Notes: generated from the sequence alone by a model not told the origin. Counted from the stretch's first letter, positions 1 through 13,421 are shown. The stretch: 64,000 bases of DNA from Leptodontidium sp. MPI-SDFR-AT-0119 (GCA_020726505.1 JAHLEZ010000032.1:248001-312000), one strand, 5' to 3'. Numbers and translations: made by a program.

Positions 1-2470
1 ACTCGATATACTAGAATTAATAATAAGTACTACCTTAGAAAAGGAATAACTAAGCTAAGTAATAAGTTCTGTAGAAACTACTGAGTTTATAACCTCAGGG
101 GTGCCACAGCCTTTAATTAAGCTTTTAACTACGGGGGTAAAGTAACTAATATTACCTCTAAAAAAGTCAGGATTAATAAAACTCGTTAGTAAAAACTCAG
201 GGGTAAAACAACTAAGGAAGAGTGTTAGACTTCTTACTTACGAGTACCTTAATTAGGTCTTAAAACGAGTCGATAAATTAAGACAGCTAGTGTCTTAGAG
301 TATAATTAGGAGAGATGTCTTACGTAGCGCACTAAACTTTGAAAGAGATGTGGGAGCTAAGTATTAATTAATACTATAAGTTATTATATACTCTTAAGGG
401 CTATACGACTGAGAGCGCGGTTTTAAGTATTAGGGAGCACTTACTTAAGGTGCCGGCCTTAAGTAATTAGAAGTTCCGCCTTAAGTAATAAAATATAAGG
501 AGTATCTTAATTCGTTAGATTTAAGGGAAGAATTAAGTATAGAGTAACACTTACTATTTTTAGCCTTAACTAATAATAACTTACTTAAACCTTTACGGAG
601 GAAGAAGATAAAAGATTAAGTAATTAGCGACAGTCGAAAGACTTGAGTTAGTAGTAAGATTACGAAACCGAATCGAAGCGTCTATATAATAACTGTTAGA
701 GAGCTAATTACGGAATCGTTGAACCTGTCAAGTAACCGTGAGTATTTAGAGGACTTTCTAGGGACCTTTTGGCCTAGTTAAGAACTAGTGCAAAGAGACG
801 GGAAAGACTTGAGCGTAGTCCACGTTATAATCTTAATGTCTATTCTTAAAAATGTCGAAATTCGACAACTAATTGATTTCCCACGAATACACTAATCCTA
901 ATTACTAAAGGACCTATTAAATTAGAGAGACCTTAAAGATCACCCTCTAAGAGAGTACTTCCGAGCCGACGCAATCAAGGAAATCACTAACTTAGAGTTA
1001 CGTAACTACTAGAGAGTCGTTAAATAAAGCTTCGCCACTAAATAACTAATACTATTAAAATAAGTATTTCACGCTAAAGTCGATTTATTAGGGTATTTAA
1101 CTAAGTGTCACTCGCGAGTTATTATTAAGGGAGACTTATAACCCGAAACGTCAATTCTCTTAATATATATAATAACCTTGGCTACTTGTTCTTTTAAGAC
1201 CGCTATAGTAATAGTAGCTTAATTTGATTTAGAGATAATTTAATTTAATATTATTAACGCCTTTATTAACACTAAACGAAGCGAATCGAGTACTCGCGTA
1301 CACTACTACTTACTAGACGGATTTAAATAAGACGGGATAGTAGTAGAAGTTAATTGTACACTTTATAGACTTAGAGACTCGCTAGTACTATAATACAGAG
1401 ACTTTACCGGAACTTTGTCAAAGTTAGGGTTAATCCCTTATAAGGAAGAGCCTTATATCTTTATAAACGAGTAACGTTTAGTCTTTGTTATCTTTTATGT
1501 CGACGATATTTAAGTGTTATATTACTCTTTAGCCCTTAAAGACGCTTAACCTATTATCGACGGCTTGAATACGGTATACGAGCTTACTAGAGGAGAACTA
1601 ATAGAGTGGTTTTTAGGTGTTCGCGTTATTAGAGATTATTAAGTAAAGACTATTTCTCTAGTACACGATACTTATATTTAAAAGGTTACTTTACGATTTA
1701 ACTTAATAAATGGAAATTGCCTAAGTACTCTACTACCTTAAGTCGAGCTACTAAAGAATTAAGGGCAAGTAACTTTAGTTCAAATTAAGAAGTATTAAGA
1801 GAAGGTTAACTTAGTATTTTATACAGTAATTATATTGCGCGCAGACGTTATATTTGTAGCTTTAAGACTTTCTCACTTTTTAACTAACTCCTCTTTAGAG
1901 TACCTTGCGGCAGTTAATTAAATTATTCGTTACTTCTTCAGAACCTGATTTTTGGCGATTACTTATAGTTACAAACTACGCGACTCTCAGCTTATTATAG
2001 CTTCGAATGCTTTATTTATAGACGATCTTAATACTAGGCGCTCTTTTAATAGTTATATTATAATACTTTTTAGAGGTTTAATCTTGTAGAGAGCGGCCTT
2101 ACAAGATACAATCACTACTTCGACTATATAGGCTAAGCTTTTAGGCGTTAAGCGCACGGCTAAAGAGATTATAACTTTATAACGTTTCTTTTAAGAGTTA
2201 CGTCTTGAGTTAAGGGAAATTTAGAGAATCTTCTACGACAATTAGTAAACAATATAATTAATTATTAGAGAAAATTAGCACATCTTTACTAAGTTACGCC
2301 ACGTTAATATTTAGAATATATAATTACACTAAGAGTTTCAAAAGGGCACTTTTTTAGTCGAATATTTACTTACAGGCTATATACCCGCTAATGGACTTAC
2401 AAAGAACCTCTCTCGACAGAAATTTGAGAATTTTATTACTCTCATTAACTTAGTTAATGTTCGTGCTTAA
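1..2470 (+). mobile_element. RIP-degraded Ty1/copia retrotransposon pol remnant
   Basis: This is a dead LTR retrotransposon of the copia type, read on the plus strand. Ignoring stops, the translation around 1480-1510 contains the reverse-transcriptase core FVIFYVDDI. At 2100-2180 it resembles the copia RNase H segment (TTST..AELLGVKRTAKE), and at 2340-2450 the C-terminal signature (VEYLPTGY.PANGLTKNLSRQ). The frame is full of TAA and TAG, and CpA and TpG look scarce while TpA is abundant, as expected from RIP. Bases 1-1000 should hold the integrase part but are too eroded for me to place motifs. The 5' end lies outside the window. No LTR pair could be matched with certainty. Confidence 0.85.
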
Positions 2471-3690
2471 TTAGAGTAACTTACTATAAAGCCCTCGCTT
2501 TAAAGTAAGTCTTTATATATATTCTTTACTTTTTCTTTTATTATAAGAGTATCTTCTTATGTATTTGTTATTCCTTTATAAATTCTCTTGTTATTTCATT
2601 TACTTAGAGAGCAACTGAGCTCAAGGGTGAAATTCACGGCATTTAGAAGATTTAATTGCTCTTAACGGTTGTTCGTTTTTATAATAAAAGTAACGTAACG
2701 TAAGTAAATTATAAGGGGACACTTAGTTGTTTAAAAGTTCTTAAGCCTTACCTTATATAAAAGAAAGTAACTTATATAATTAAAAGGCCTAAAACCTCCC
2801 GAACTAAGTCACTTAACGTACTAGTAATTACCTTAACAAGCTCCTTAACCTGAGCAGCTTAAGCTTCTTGCTTTAGTGTGAGAGTAACTCCAAGAGGCTT
2901 ATTAGCTATTAGGGCCCGGAAAGTAACAAGACTAACACTAATGCTAGCGGCCGTAATAGTAACTTTACTAACTTTACTTATAGCTATAGTAAGAGTAGTA
3001 GCCGCAGGAGTAGCAGGAGAAGCCGGAGTTACTCCCCGAGGAGTCTCCTCACTACCCTCTGACTCCGAGGAGGAATCGATATAAAGAGTAGCCGAGGCCG
3101 CACTTAAAGCACGACTGATAGAGCTAGTTACTCCACCGGCAGCTCTACTAGTAATAACTTGACCTTTAAAGGCCGCCAAAACAGGAGCTCTTAAGCGCTC
3201 TAATTCCTAAAAAGGTTAATAATCACACGTTAGAAAAGAATAACCTAAGGAATTTACTTTCTCGCCTGCGTCATTTAAGAGCGCAGCCTAGTAAACTAAG
3301 AAGGGGGCCTAGGCAGCAGCGGGAGCAACCTTATAGGAGTGGCTTAAGGCGCACGTAAAGTAACGAGCACCCCGACTAATAACATCAAAGTACTCGCCGG
3401 TGCTTTTAGTTTAAAGGGCGCTATTAATGTAACTTAAGTAAACAACCGCACGTTTAACTCCCTTAACACGAGGAGCACGAGCACGAGTAACAGGAGTAGT
3501 TGTAGTAGTTCTCTTTAGAACAGGAGTAGCCTTTAGAGCCTTCTTGGCCTCCTTCTTCTTTTTCGCCTATTACAATTAATAATGCCCAAATTAACACATA
3601 GCTTTAAAATCGACGATTAACTTAATTTAATTTAAATAACTTACAACGGCGGATAGACGATTAGCCTTGACGGCAGTAGTAGATCGCCGT
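2471..3690. repeat. AT-rich RIP-degraded repeat DNA, unassigned
   Basis: This continues the degraded block with the same TpA-rich composition. An open frame on the minus strand at 2859-3179 codes a low-complexity Ser/Thr/Ala-rich peptide of 106 residues, and a shorter antisense frame overlaps it. The region could be the gag part of another element on the minus strand, since Lys/Arg-rich low-complexity coding continues toward 3580. I see no zinc knuckle or other diagnostic motif, so no protein is called. Confidence 0.5.
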
Positions 3691-4640
3691 GAGACACTTA
3701 TAGTGCCAGTTAATCAATTTATTAATTAATTAATTGATTATTGATTAGTTAATTAGTTAGTAGATCGAAAAGAGTCGATCTATATAGTGTAAAGTAGTTA
3801 CAAGATCAAAAATCAAGTGGGGGCTACGCCACTTTAAATAGGAGGGTTATTTACTTAACTTAGTAGTACAGGAATAGTTGTGGCCTAAGTATTTAGTTTA
3901 GTGTTTACTCTCGCTTAGCGCAGCTAACCACAATACTAGTGGCTTACTATTGTCACTTGGCTAGGGGGTGTGTCGTATAAGCACGGGCTGATACTCGGTT
4001 AGCTACGCGCTACGTTAGATATAGTTTCTGTCACGTTATACCGCTTTCAGGAGAACAACGTGTTCCCCTGATTTCCTCATATATTATAGAGAACAATCAA
4101 CCACTTCAATTCTCCCTACGTTGATCGCAAGGCTCTACTCCACTTCTGCACCACAAGATGATACCGAAACAGCTAGAGGACCGCGATATAGAGTACTAAC
4201 TCTTAGAGGACTAAAGGAGATATTACGACGACGGCGCCGACGTAGTAGAGAGGTAAATCTTAGTGTTAATAATACAAGAGAAGTTATTAAGCGCCTACGA
4301 CGACGAGACTGTATATGCGTAACTACAAGAGTAAAGCCATCGTACGGAGTGCGACGATTTAGAGGGGTAAGAGAGCTAGGGGCATAACCGTCAAAAAGAG
4401 AGGCAAGAGGGCAGGTTAATAATAGAGATAAGGAGTCCATATTTAAAGTAAGAGTAAGGTTGACAATTCACAATACAAAGGTACGAGAATTTAGCCCTTT
4501 TAATACTATAGAATCGCACCGCGTCAAGTCTCAAATCATTCAGTCGCGTCAGCGCGTCTTTACAAGAGGTTGGGAGGCTCCAGTTAATATATTAACTAAG
4601 GCTCGCCTGCGATATTACTCTCCACTAGCACTCAATTCGA
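3691..4640 (+). repeat. Possible LTR/leader of a second degraded retroelement
   Basis: The stretch begins with a simple TTAA/TTGA-rich run at about 3715-3765. It then becomes less mutated, with a TATA-like segment near 4080-4092 followed by a pyrimidine/CAA-rich leader and an Arg-rich open frame (4121-4387, which opens with TTG, not ATG). This order resembles an LTR with its promoter followed by the start of gag. The Arg-rich product matches nothing I recognise. A second open frame, 4460-4648, is equally anonymous. This is inference from layout only. Confidence 0.35.
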
Positions 4641-4648
4641 CTCCATAA

Positions 4649-5217
4649 TTACAGGAACCTCAAAAGTGTCGGGTTTGAGTGTGGAAGGGATATACAGGCT
4701 TTGGAGTGAGGAACCTCGACGGTCATGGGCACGACGGGCAGCGCGACCGGCGAACATGGCCAGGACTGTCATAGCCATAGCAAAGCTAAGTTACTTTGTA
4801 CTATTTTCGAAGGCAGATCTTCAGCCGGCAAAGATCAGTCGATGATGCTATTGCAAATGGTTGTTTGCGCTGTGAAGCTTTATGTTCACGCCCCCGGCCA
4901 CTTTATCTACCAATTTCTAATTACAGGGCAGTCGTCCTTTCGGCAAGGCTGATCCATCAATTGACTTAAACACCAACCAGCTGAGCCAAGCGGACTTTTC
5001 TTGGCTCCGCTATGATTACCTTTTGGAGTTAGAGTCAGTAGATGCTATTATGCCCGCTAAATGCAAGAAATTTATGCACTAGTACAGGGGAAGGGATAGA
5101 CAACATAGGAGGATTAGAACGGAGATAGTATTAAAGAGACTGTTTCAAGAGGTAAAGAGAAATTAATGCACCTCCGGGTCCCATTCCTCGTCCTCATCTT
5201 TGACTTGAAATCGCAAG
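4649..5217. other. Intergenic, no gene seen
   Basis: Composition returns to normal genomic values here, marking the right edge of the RIP block. It lies just downstream of the NLR gene and probably includes its 3' UTR. I see no convincing coding stretch. Confidence 0.5.
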
Positions 5218-8200
5218 CTATTCTAAAATCCTTATAACCTCCAGTTGCTGAAACGCTTTAGCTACATCTATCGCGCTCTCGAAATTTGCGTTAGATACAT
5301 TCTTATTAGCATCATGGGCCAAGAGAAGCTGCACCACATCTACATGTCCCTGGGAGCAAGCAGCAAGCAGGGGAGTGCCGAGAATATTCCCTTGGCCAAC
5401 TCCGTCAACATTTGCTTTTAAAGAAATTAACTGCGTCACAATGCCCAGATGACCGCCATAAGCAGCCGCGTAAAGCGGTGTGCCGAAAAATTCACTCGAC
5501 TCGTTAATGAGGGTCGTTACGTCTATTACCGGGTCTGTTTTCAGTCGATGTGATAATATCATTCTAACCGATTCACCATCACCGACCGCGGAAGCCACGT
5601 GAAGGGGACGACCATGAAGCAGGCTTTTGACCCAACCGTTTATGCCTCTCTCAATCAGTAGCTTCGATGCATTCGCAGAGCCAGCTGCAAGGGAGAGATG
5701 GAGCGCATTTCGTCCATCCTTTGTTTGCACATAGAGCTGTCCACTGTCTTTATCAATAATTTTGCCCAGGGTATGGGCTGAGTCCGTGATTGCAGCAACG
5801 TGCAGTGGAGTAAGTCCAATTCTCTCATTGATAGAATTTAAATGTTCCCGGGCGTCTATGCTGGTTTCGAGGGCAGATGTCTGTTTTGCCTCCACAAGAG
5901 AAGAATCCCTAAAGAGTCCATTTTGTAGCCATATGGATTCAGATGGACCTTGCAGCGGGAGGTCCGTGATCTCAAGTATAGTTTGGGCCTGGCTCTGTAG
6001 CTTAGGCTTATAGCCGTTGTGCTTTGGGGAGAGCGCTAGGAATCTTCCTATTCGAGAGCGAGGTTGCGACCTCCCTAACGGCCGTTGACGCTCGATATTG
6101 AATGCCATATTGTCTTTGCCAATCCCAGTAAATTGAAAACTTTGACCTACTCCCACCGCATCTAGTAGGGTTGGTAGAGCTTGTTCGACATGGTTATCGA
6201 CATGGTTATCCATAGAAGCGATGTTTGGCATGGAGTTCTTGGAAACATCTGGAATCCGGACCATGCCACTCTCCATTAGCAGTTCAATGATGGTGGAATT
6301 TCCACTCTTATATGCAGACTGAAGTATTGCATCACCTTCGTCAACTGGGAGAGTAAATTTTGCCCAACTTCCCACCAATATTCGAATGATGGTCAGGCTT
6401 TCTCGCTTCACTGCTAAATGAAGAGCGGAAAGTTCATTCAAACACAAGTTATCCAATGTGAGTCTCGAACGCCGATCGAGATGCGAAAGAATCAGCTTGA
6501 CTGCTTCAGGTGAATCGATATCCACCGCATTGCATAGTGGAGTGAATCCAGAGCTGCCCTGCACATCTAAAGATGCACCACTGTTGAGGAGAATCGACGC
6601 AATTGAAAGGTGGCGATTTCTCAACGCAGCTTGTAGAGGCGTGAGACCAGAAGCCGCCTCAGCATCTATGAACTGGTAGCTGTTGCTACATTCGAGAGCG
6701 AGCCGTAGACCACTTTCGTTGCCGTGACTAGCTGCCAGGTAGAGTTCGGAACGCCCATCTCGAGTTGTCGAGAGGGCATTGCCCGCCATCCGCAGAAGAA
6801 CAGGAAAATATTCACTCAAACAAGGGTCTCCCCGTGCACTATAATGTGACAGGCGCCATCCAGTGGCATCATGAACACTGGGGTCAATATCAAGTTCCAC
6901 GCCAACCGCCTCAGCTGCAGCTAAAAAGCATCTCGCCCTCTCGAATTGTCCATTGCGAGCAAAATTGGCCAGAATTCCGCCGCCAACAGTTTTCAAGGTT
7001 CCAGGATTAGAATTTTGGAGCATAATACTAGCGGTATCTTTATGCTCAATTGATAAGTCTGTTTTTGAAAAGAACTCTTCAAACACAGTACGTCCCGAGG
7101 AAAGAATTGAATTCGTTGACGCTCCATAAGAGAGAAGCAATGAAATCAACTCCGGGTCTGGTTTTTTGGGGGCCATAAGAGCGAGCGATAACGGGGTATC
7201 TAGTCCGGCAGTTGCTAGGTTTATATTGCAGCCCATCCTATCGAAGTCGTTTGGTGAAGGTTCGTTCGCTTCATCCCCAAGATGAGAAGATTCTTCTACA
7301 GAATGTTAGTAATAACGAGATCATGTCGACGATTCTCGTACCTGATTTATGTTTCAGCAAGCTCTTGACACCCCCTAGATGGCCCATTTTACAAGCAAAA
7401 TGAAGTGGGGTCCAACAATCTACGTCTAATCCATCCCTGTCCGCTCCGTGATCTAACAGATCTCTAACGGCGGTCCGACCCGAGGATCCAAACAGAGCGG
7501 CAAGATGAAGAGGCGTACGTCCTTTGTTATCTTGAAGATTAACGTTCGCTCCATGCTCTATTAAGAGCGTGAGATTTTCTGCTTCCCAGCAGTATTTGTC
7601 TAGTAAGGCGTGAATAGCACCTGATCCGTCAACTAGTACGTTAACGTCGACACCGTGTCTAAGAAGTAATGCAATAATGTCTGATCTAGCATTCTTACAT
7701 GCCAAATGAAGTATTTTGGGTGCTTCTCGACGAAATATATCGGCGTGATTATTTTCCACCAGCTGCTCGAAGAAAGGCAAGGAGTCTACACCGTAGGAGG
7801 ACTCATCATCCCCAGTTAGCTCCATTAGCATCTGTAAAGGTGTACCTTCTATTGAATGTCCTTTATTCAAGTCAGATCCTGCCTCCAGAAGTACGAAAGC
7901 AATTGACCAATATCCTCCTTTCAACGCAAAATGCAGAGCTGATTCGTCTTCTGAGTTGAAATCATATACACTGGCGCCTTCGGCAAGAAGTCGTACAACG
8001 GCTGGCTCGTTCCCAATCTGGCAGGCAAGCCTAAGTTTCTGGTCTGTTGTAATGTCTCGCACCTTAATTCCGGTCTCAACATCCTGAGATATCTCACATT
8101 TCGAGAAAATCTTCTCCATAATTGCAAGAAACTTGAAATCTTGCGACCATAGAGTATTCAACTCCATTGCGCACTTCATGATATCTTTCCAAAACAACAT

Positions 8201-10959
8201 TGTCGAAGATGGACTGCTCTCGTACCGTATCTCCTCCATATGAGATTCCAGGAAACAGGTCAAATTCTCACAGTTCATCCCAAAGCAGATCTCAGCTGAC
8301 AAGTTGACAGTGGCGAGGCACAGTCGTTGAGTGAGAGGAAGCGATTTCCTCAATACCAATGCAACACACAGTGGACTGGTTAAGCCAAAGGCCCCAGATT
8401 TTGGTACATTTGGACATCGAACCATTTGACCGACATTTGTGCCTTTGGATAACAAAATGTCGCATATTTGTAATTCATATTCCTCCCTTTCGCCCTCTCC
8501 ATCCGCGAACTGAAGCGATAGATTCTCCCATAGTAGTGTTGGGACACAGCTGAGTTCACACTCGCCCGAGAGAAAGAGTCTAGTGAGTGGGGTGCCAAAG
8601 TATCTACACGTTGCATTCGGATCTGCGCCTTCAGAAAGTAGCCTTTCCGTTGTGTTTTTGAGCAACAGCTCACATGCCAAATGGAGAGGGGTTAGGTTCA
8701 CCTCGGAACCAGGATTCCATTCGAGCCCCATCTCCACAGTTCCCCAGGAATCAGGCACAAAATGTTGCCTCCAGAGGAAAAACTTTTCGTTGGCTTTTGG
8801 TGTGAAGAAACGACGCAACTGAAGATCTGCCTGGGCCTCTAATTGAGGAACGTTGAGGTAGTCGAAAAGTAGTGTCGCAGCACAACAGTAGAAAGGAAAA
8901 TTATCATGAAATTCCTTCAATTCAGATTCACTGCCGACATTCAGGACTAGACAAAAGTCGTCAAGACCCAGATATGCTAGGCAGGTCTTAGCCAAGTAAG
9001 TAAGGTCTGTCGACTTATGCACCAGATATTTCCGAGCAATTGGGCTTTCTACCGATGCTTCCTCAGATAATAGAAACTCCTTAACGGTGAAATGTGATAG
9101 CTCCAAGGCGTTCTTGGAATTTTTTCGAGCCAGACTACTGCACCACTCAATGATGCCTATTTCGTCGGGAATGGTATCGTTCTCGAGCCGGGTGTGATCA
9201 TCCTCGATGGAAATCGCTTGGGATAAAGCAGGCAATGTAATAGTTGAAGTATCAGTTTGTCCATCGGTCAATACTAGCCATTTTAACGTTCTTTTCAGAT
9301 ACGTTTTTGCCTTATGAGATAGTGTCCTGTCGAGTCTTTCTAGAATACGCACATACGTTGCTGGGAGATCGGGTGGAAGCTCTTTGAGGGCCTTGCGTCT
9401 TTCAGCATCATTTGGCAGACAGCAAAGATAGTCCAGTTGGCATTTGACCCACTGAAACCTTTTCGCAAAAGACTGAATCAGCAACGGATTTGAACAAACA
9501 ATTTAGGCGGGTGTACCTACATGCCATCAGCGCCGTTTATTAAGACCTGAATAATTTCTCCTTTTAGAGCGCTGTCTCGAATTCTCAACTTCTCGGTCTT
9601 TGTACGTCGTTCAACTTCGCATGCAACATAAAGTTCCAGATCAAGCGACATTGCCGCAATGGATACCTTGGTGAACTCATCGAAGCACTTCTCAATATCA
9701 CGTTCTTGGCGGCTCGCAATTGCTATTCGGATGGATCCAGCATGCCCATCGTGAAGGGTAGACAAGATGCGAATGAGTTCAGATCTCTCAATTCCAGGGC
9801 TAGAACCGCATTCATCAAGGCCATCCAGAATGATCGTGACTTCTGGAAATGAATTGGAGATGTCCTGTAGTAAGACTCCAAGATCTTGCTCTGTCGGATG
9901 ACTGGGTGGTCTTCCAGCTGGATGATGGAAATTGTAGAAATTTTTGACTTTAGCGAGAACGAGGGCCTCCTGCAAGGCCAGCTGTCTCACTAGGGAGCCA
10001 AGAATATTTGTGGGCTCTTGGCTAGTAGCATTCTTATAATCGCAATAGTAGAAAGCCACTCCATTATCCTGCAAGGAAAACACTTCCTCGATTACAAGGG
10101 AGGATAAGATGGTCTTGCCAGCTCCAGGGATGCCATAGAACCAGATGGCTGAGTTCTTCGTCTTTATCCAGTGAATAAATTCCGGACTATCGATGAGCCA
10201 TCTGCACGTGCCTTTCTGATAGATTTTGCGAGCAGCCTGATGGTTCTGCAAATAATCGACAGGAGACAGCCAGTTCAATATTTTTTTGGTCTCCTCTCCA
10301 AATTCTTGAGTAAGACGTAGTTCACCGGCTTTCCTCTGCTCGTGCATGATTTCAGCTAGTTGTTGATTGGTGATCTTTTGCTGCCCAAGCACCTCCACCA
10401 GAGCTGACATCTCGTCGGCAGCCAGAGCCATGATGCAAGTGGACTTGTGTCGCTCCAATTGTTCAATCAACTCCATAGTCTTTGATTTTGATAAAGGCCA
10501 TTTCAATTCGGCACGCGAGAGGTGATTGAATATGCTTTTCTTTGGTTTATTTGAAGTTGCAGTATCCTCGTCAACTTTCGTTGCAGGCTTCTTTGTCGCT
10601 TTTTGCTCGAATTCTGCTAGAACTCGATTGATTTGTCTCAAGGTCTTCTGACACTCGTAGACGTAATCACTCTCTAGCGCGACTATCATATGAGGAATAA
10701 TTAGCTCGTTCTGCTTAAATTGTCAATTGAGAGTCTACATACGCTCCAAGCTCGCCTCATCGCCATCTGTATTCTCCTGCAGAGACTTTGCCAGTCGTGA
10801 CAAAACTCCACAGAGTACATCGGCCTCCACAATTAAGCTTCGCACGTCTTCTTCGCAGCTTTTGACGCTTTTGAGATATCTATACCCCTTCGTCACGACA
10901 AGGTCGGCGAGTGACACGAGTCCCGCGACGGAAGCCGCAAAAGATAACCCGTCAAGCAT
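5218..10959 (-). CDS. NLR-type STAND protein: SesA-like N-terminus, NACHT, ankyrin repeats
   Basis: Four exons join in phase: 10959-10743, 10682-9521, 9458-7342 and 7295-5218, giving about 1,857 residues. Residues 1-100 match the fungal N-terminal domain placed before NACHT in STAND proteins (SesA-like: GLSFAASVAGLVSLAD...). A NACHT NTPase follows, with P-loop GIPGAGKT near 256-263 and Walker B/DE motif ILDGLDE near 357-363. After a winged-helix-like linker (GMFQWVKCQLD, rebuilt only by splicing), the C-terminal two thirds is ankyrin repeats (TPLHLA, TPLHFA, ALHLS types). Introns are 60, 62 and 46 bp; the last has the branch site TTACTAAC. Known fungal NLRs act in heterokaryon incompatibility and possibly innate immunity. 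Ligand and effector here are unknown. The long open frames indicate an intact gene despite its decayed surroundings. Confidence 0.9.
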
Positions 10960-11665
10960 CTCGGAAGTGGCCTAAGAACTCCTAAGGACCGCGAGTGGTG
11001 TATTTCGTCCAGAAGGCAGTCGTGTTTAGCCCCCAAATAGAGCAACAAGCTTCAGCCTCGTTTGAAAACAATTCTGGAGGCGGGTCACGAAGACGAACGT
11101 CCTGAGAAATGGCAGTTCTCTTTAGGAAATGGGTTTTAATATGCGGTCTCGACAAGTTTGTGGTCAGGCTGACTGCGTGGTGGCTATGTCGCCGTCCCCG
11201 CAAGGCGAACTGGACCGCAATAGAAACGACGGCCCGCTACTGGCCTCGCCTGAAAAAGCCAAGCGAATATCCGAGTCATAATTACTTGAAACACCAAGGC
11301 GCCCTCCACAAAAATTGGACCCCAAACCTCAGCAGTCCTCCAAGCTCCTTACCGCGCTTTTTCATAAATGACACTTAAATACCAACCTCTCGCAGTTCCT
11401 AAAATTCCTGGGAATCGAAAAACCCTCGAAATCTCCGCGATCGCGATATTCATAGCGCGTCCCGAGGCAGCAGCACCCTCAATTTGCTACGCGCCTTTCT
11501 ATACGCCATAACTGCGCTTCGGCTTCGGTTCATTACATAGCCACCACAACTGTTGCGCCTGCTGGTCTAGTCCACCTTGGCCTTTCTCAGAAGGGATCGT
11601 GAGGGGTATCTCCGAAGGGAAAGTGTGTAATTACTCTCCTTTAAGTCTTCATTCCCATACCTATA
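10960..11665. other. Intergenic, promoter side of the NLR gene
   Basis: About 700 bp between the NLR start and the end of the P450 pseudogene. Open frames on both strands here (around 10982-11378) overlap each other and show no family features. No RNA gene or repeat was recognised. Confidence 0.4.
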
Positions 11666-13421
11666 TCATCTAAGTTGCCTTTTGCACGACCTGACCCTCA
11701 CCTCTGGCTTGACGAAAAATCCATAATGGAGTAACGTTCCTTCCAAGCCAACATTCTGCCCCGGCACCTTGATCACGTCAAACAGCCACAGCACCTTCGC
11801 AATAAATAATTTTCCCTGCATCCATGCCGTTTCCTTACCCATGCAGTGTCTCGGTCCAACTCTGAAAGGTAGGAAAGGAAGCCTTTGAGTTCATCTTTGG
11901 CAAACTTGAGATTGTAAAGCGGATGTTCTGATGGAAGCCAGTGCTGCGGGCGAAAAGGGAGTGGATCGTGGATGTAACGGGGGCTTCGGGCAAGAGCAAA
12001 AATGTTCGTTTCGACGTGTGCCTGTCATCCTCAAGTTAGAACGTAATCGTCGGTAGGGGAAGCGAAGATCCTCACCCCTTTCGGTATATAATGCCCATCA
12101 ACAACAGCGCCAGGGCTGATACGTGGTAACCCAGTACTGTTGCTATTGAATAATCGGAGTGACTCCTCAAGACAAGCATGCAGATATTGCAGAGAGTTTA
12201 ATGCTCCTGGAGTGATGTCCTCATAATTTTTGAACGCATCCCTGATCTCCTTGATCAAGAGTCCATAGCTCTCCAGTTCCTCAAGGAGAAAGAATATAGT
12301 GCTGTAAAACCAATCTGACATTGAATTAAAGCCAGCGAACATGAGTTGTACAGCAACTGAGCCCAAATGCGTGAGCTCGCGTGGATCCGTGGGAAGCGGG
12401 CTGTCTGCGGGCATGATGGACTCGATAAAGCCAACGTGTTCAGTTGTACCTCTCTTGTCGACTCTTTCTCCCACACAGTCGCGTGTTATCTTCTCCATTG
12501 CGGCAAATGAACTCAGCTTGGCCACAGGTGCGACAAAGAATTGGAATGGACTGAGCAGTGGGAAACGCTTGAAGACTTGAATGACCGTGGTGAACGTATT
12601 GAAGCCAAGGATGACATATCCATGGCCAGCCACTCCGTCCACCTGCCAAGCTCGATACCGTCAGGAGCACCACCCAGTTGCTTCATCTTCTTAACGAAAT
12701 AATCCATGTACTTGTGCACCATGGGCTCCATCGCTTTGAGTGACCTGTTGCTGAAGGCTGAGGAGACTTTCTTCGCCACCTCACGGTGCTTAATTGGATG
12801 TTCCTGCCAGATAATGCCCCCAAGATCTTTCCCACGATCGTTGAAATTAGTCTTAACGAATGACTCGAGGCGTTTTTGATGAGGAGAATATATGTCTGCG
12901 ACCCTCCGTACATGAGTACTCTGTTTCAAATAGAAGGGGCTGTTTGGGTGCTCCACTCACCAACAGATGCCTGTGGGGTAACGAATACAAGCTCATTAGG
13001 TGCAATGCGTACCACGTCGCCATAATTTCTCAGGGCATTCTCAATCGCCCAAGGATATCTCTCAGAAAGCCCAGAGTCCTCGTCAATTTCCCTTTGCTAC
13101 TCCATTTTCGAAAATATGACTTACCAGTGATATGCGTACCAAACGTTCGAGGTGGCTGCTATTCGTGGCCCTGGCAACTTGGAAAGTGGGTGAAAGTACA
13201 AAAGATAGACACATCTGAGTACTGCATAGACAGAGATCTGCAAATCAAGTTAGATGTGTCACGTGCAGGCATTTGGTACGAGGAGAATGGCTTAGCTACC
13301 AGGAGTTTATGGACAGACTTACAGCGCCAAGAATAATTGTAATGAGACCTTGTACTGTTAAAGCATCAGATAGGACGATGCGGTTAATAGCCATCGCTCC
13401 TCTGGTGAACTCTTTGCTCAT
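11666..13421 (-). pseudogene. Cytochrome P450 pseudogene (deletion plus frameshifts)
   Basis: A nearly complete P450 can be followed from an ATG at 13421 with good introns: an N-terminal anchor segment, then the proline-rich hinge ([12 protein letters not shown]), then FVTPQA..DIYSPHQKR. Near 12610 the frame breaks directly after the motif WTEWLAMDMS and resumes one frame away at LGFNTFTT, with about 25-30 family residues missing. The ExxR helix survives (EESLR, followed by GLPRISPGA), and an intron separates the IPKG segment from AHVETNIFALARS. Near 11870 a second frameshift separates KDELKG from the heme-binding loop (FRVGPRHCMGKE, with the Cys ligand present). The stop is at 11666-11668. 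Two independent lesions argue for a pseudogene rather than a sequencing error. The substrate cannot be inferred. Confidence 0.8.

Noticed and set aside
4121..4387. Arg-rich open frame in the repeat block
   Set aside because: It starts with TTG, is highly Arg-biased and sits in retroelement-like DNA. Reported only as part of the repeat.
12860..13336. 158-codon plus-strand open frame
   Set aside because: It lies entirely antisense to the P450 pseudogene, whose exons explain the region.
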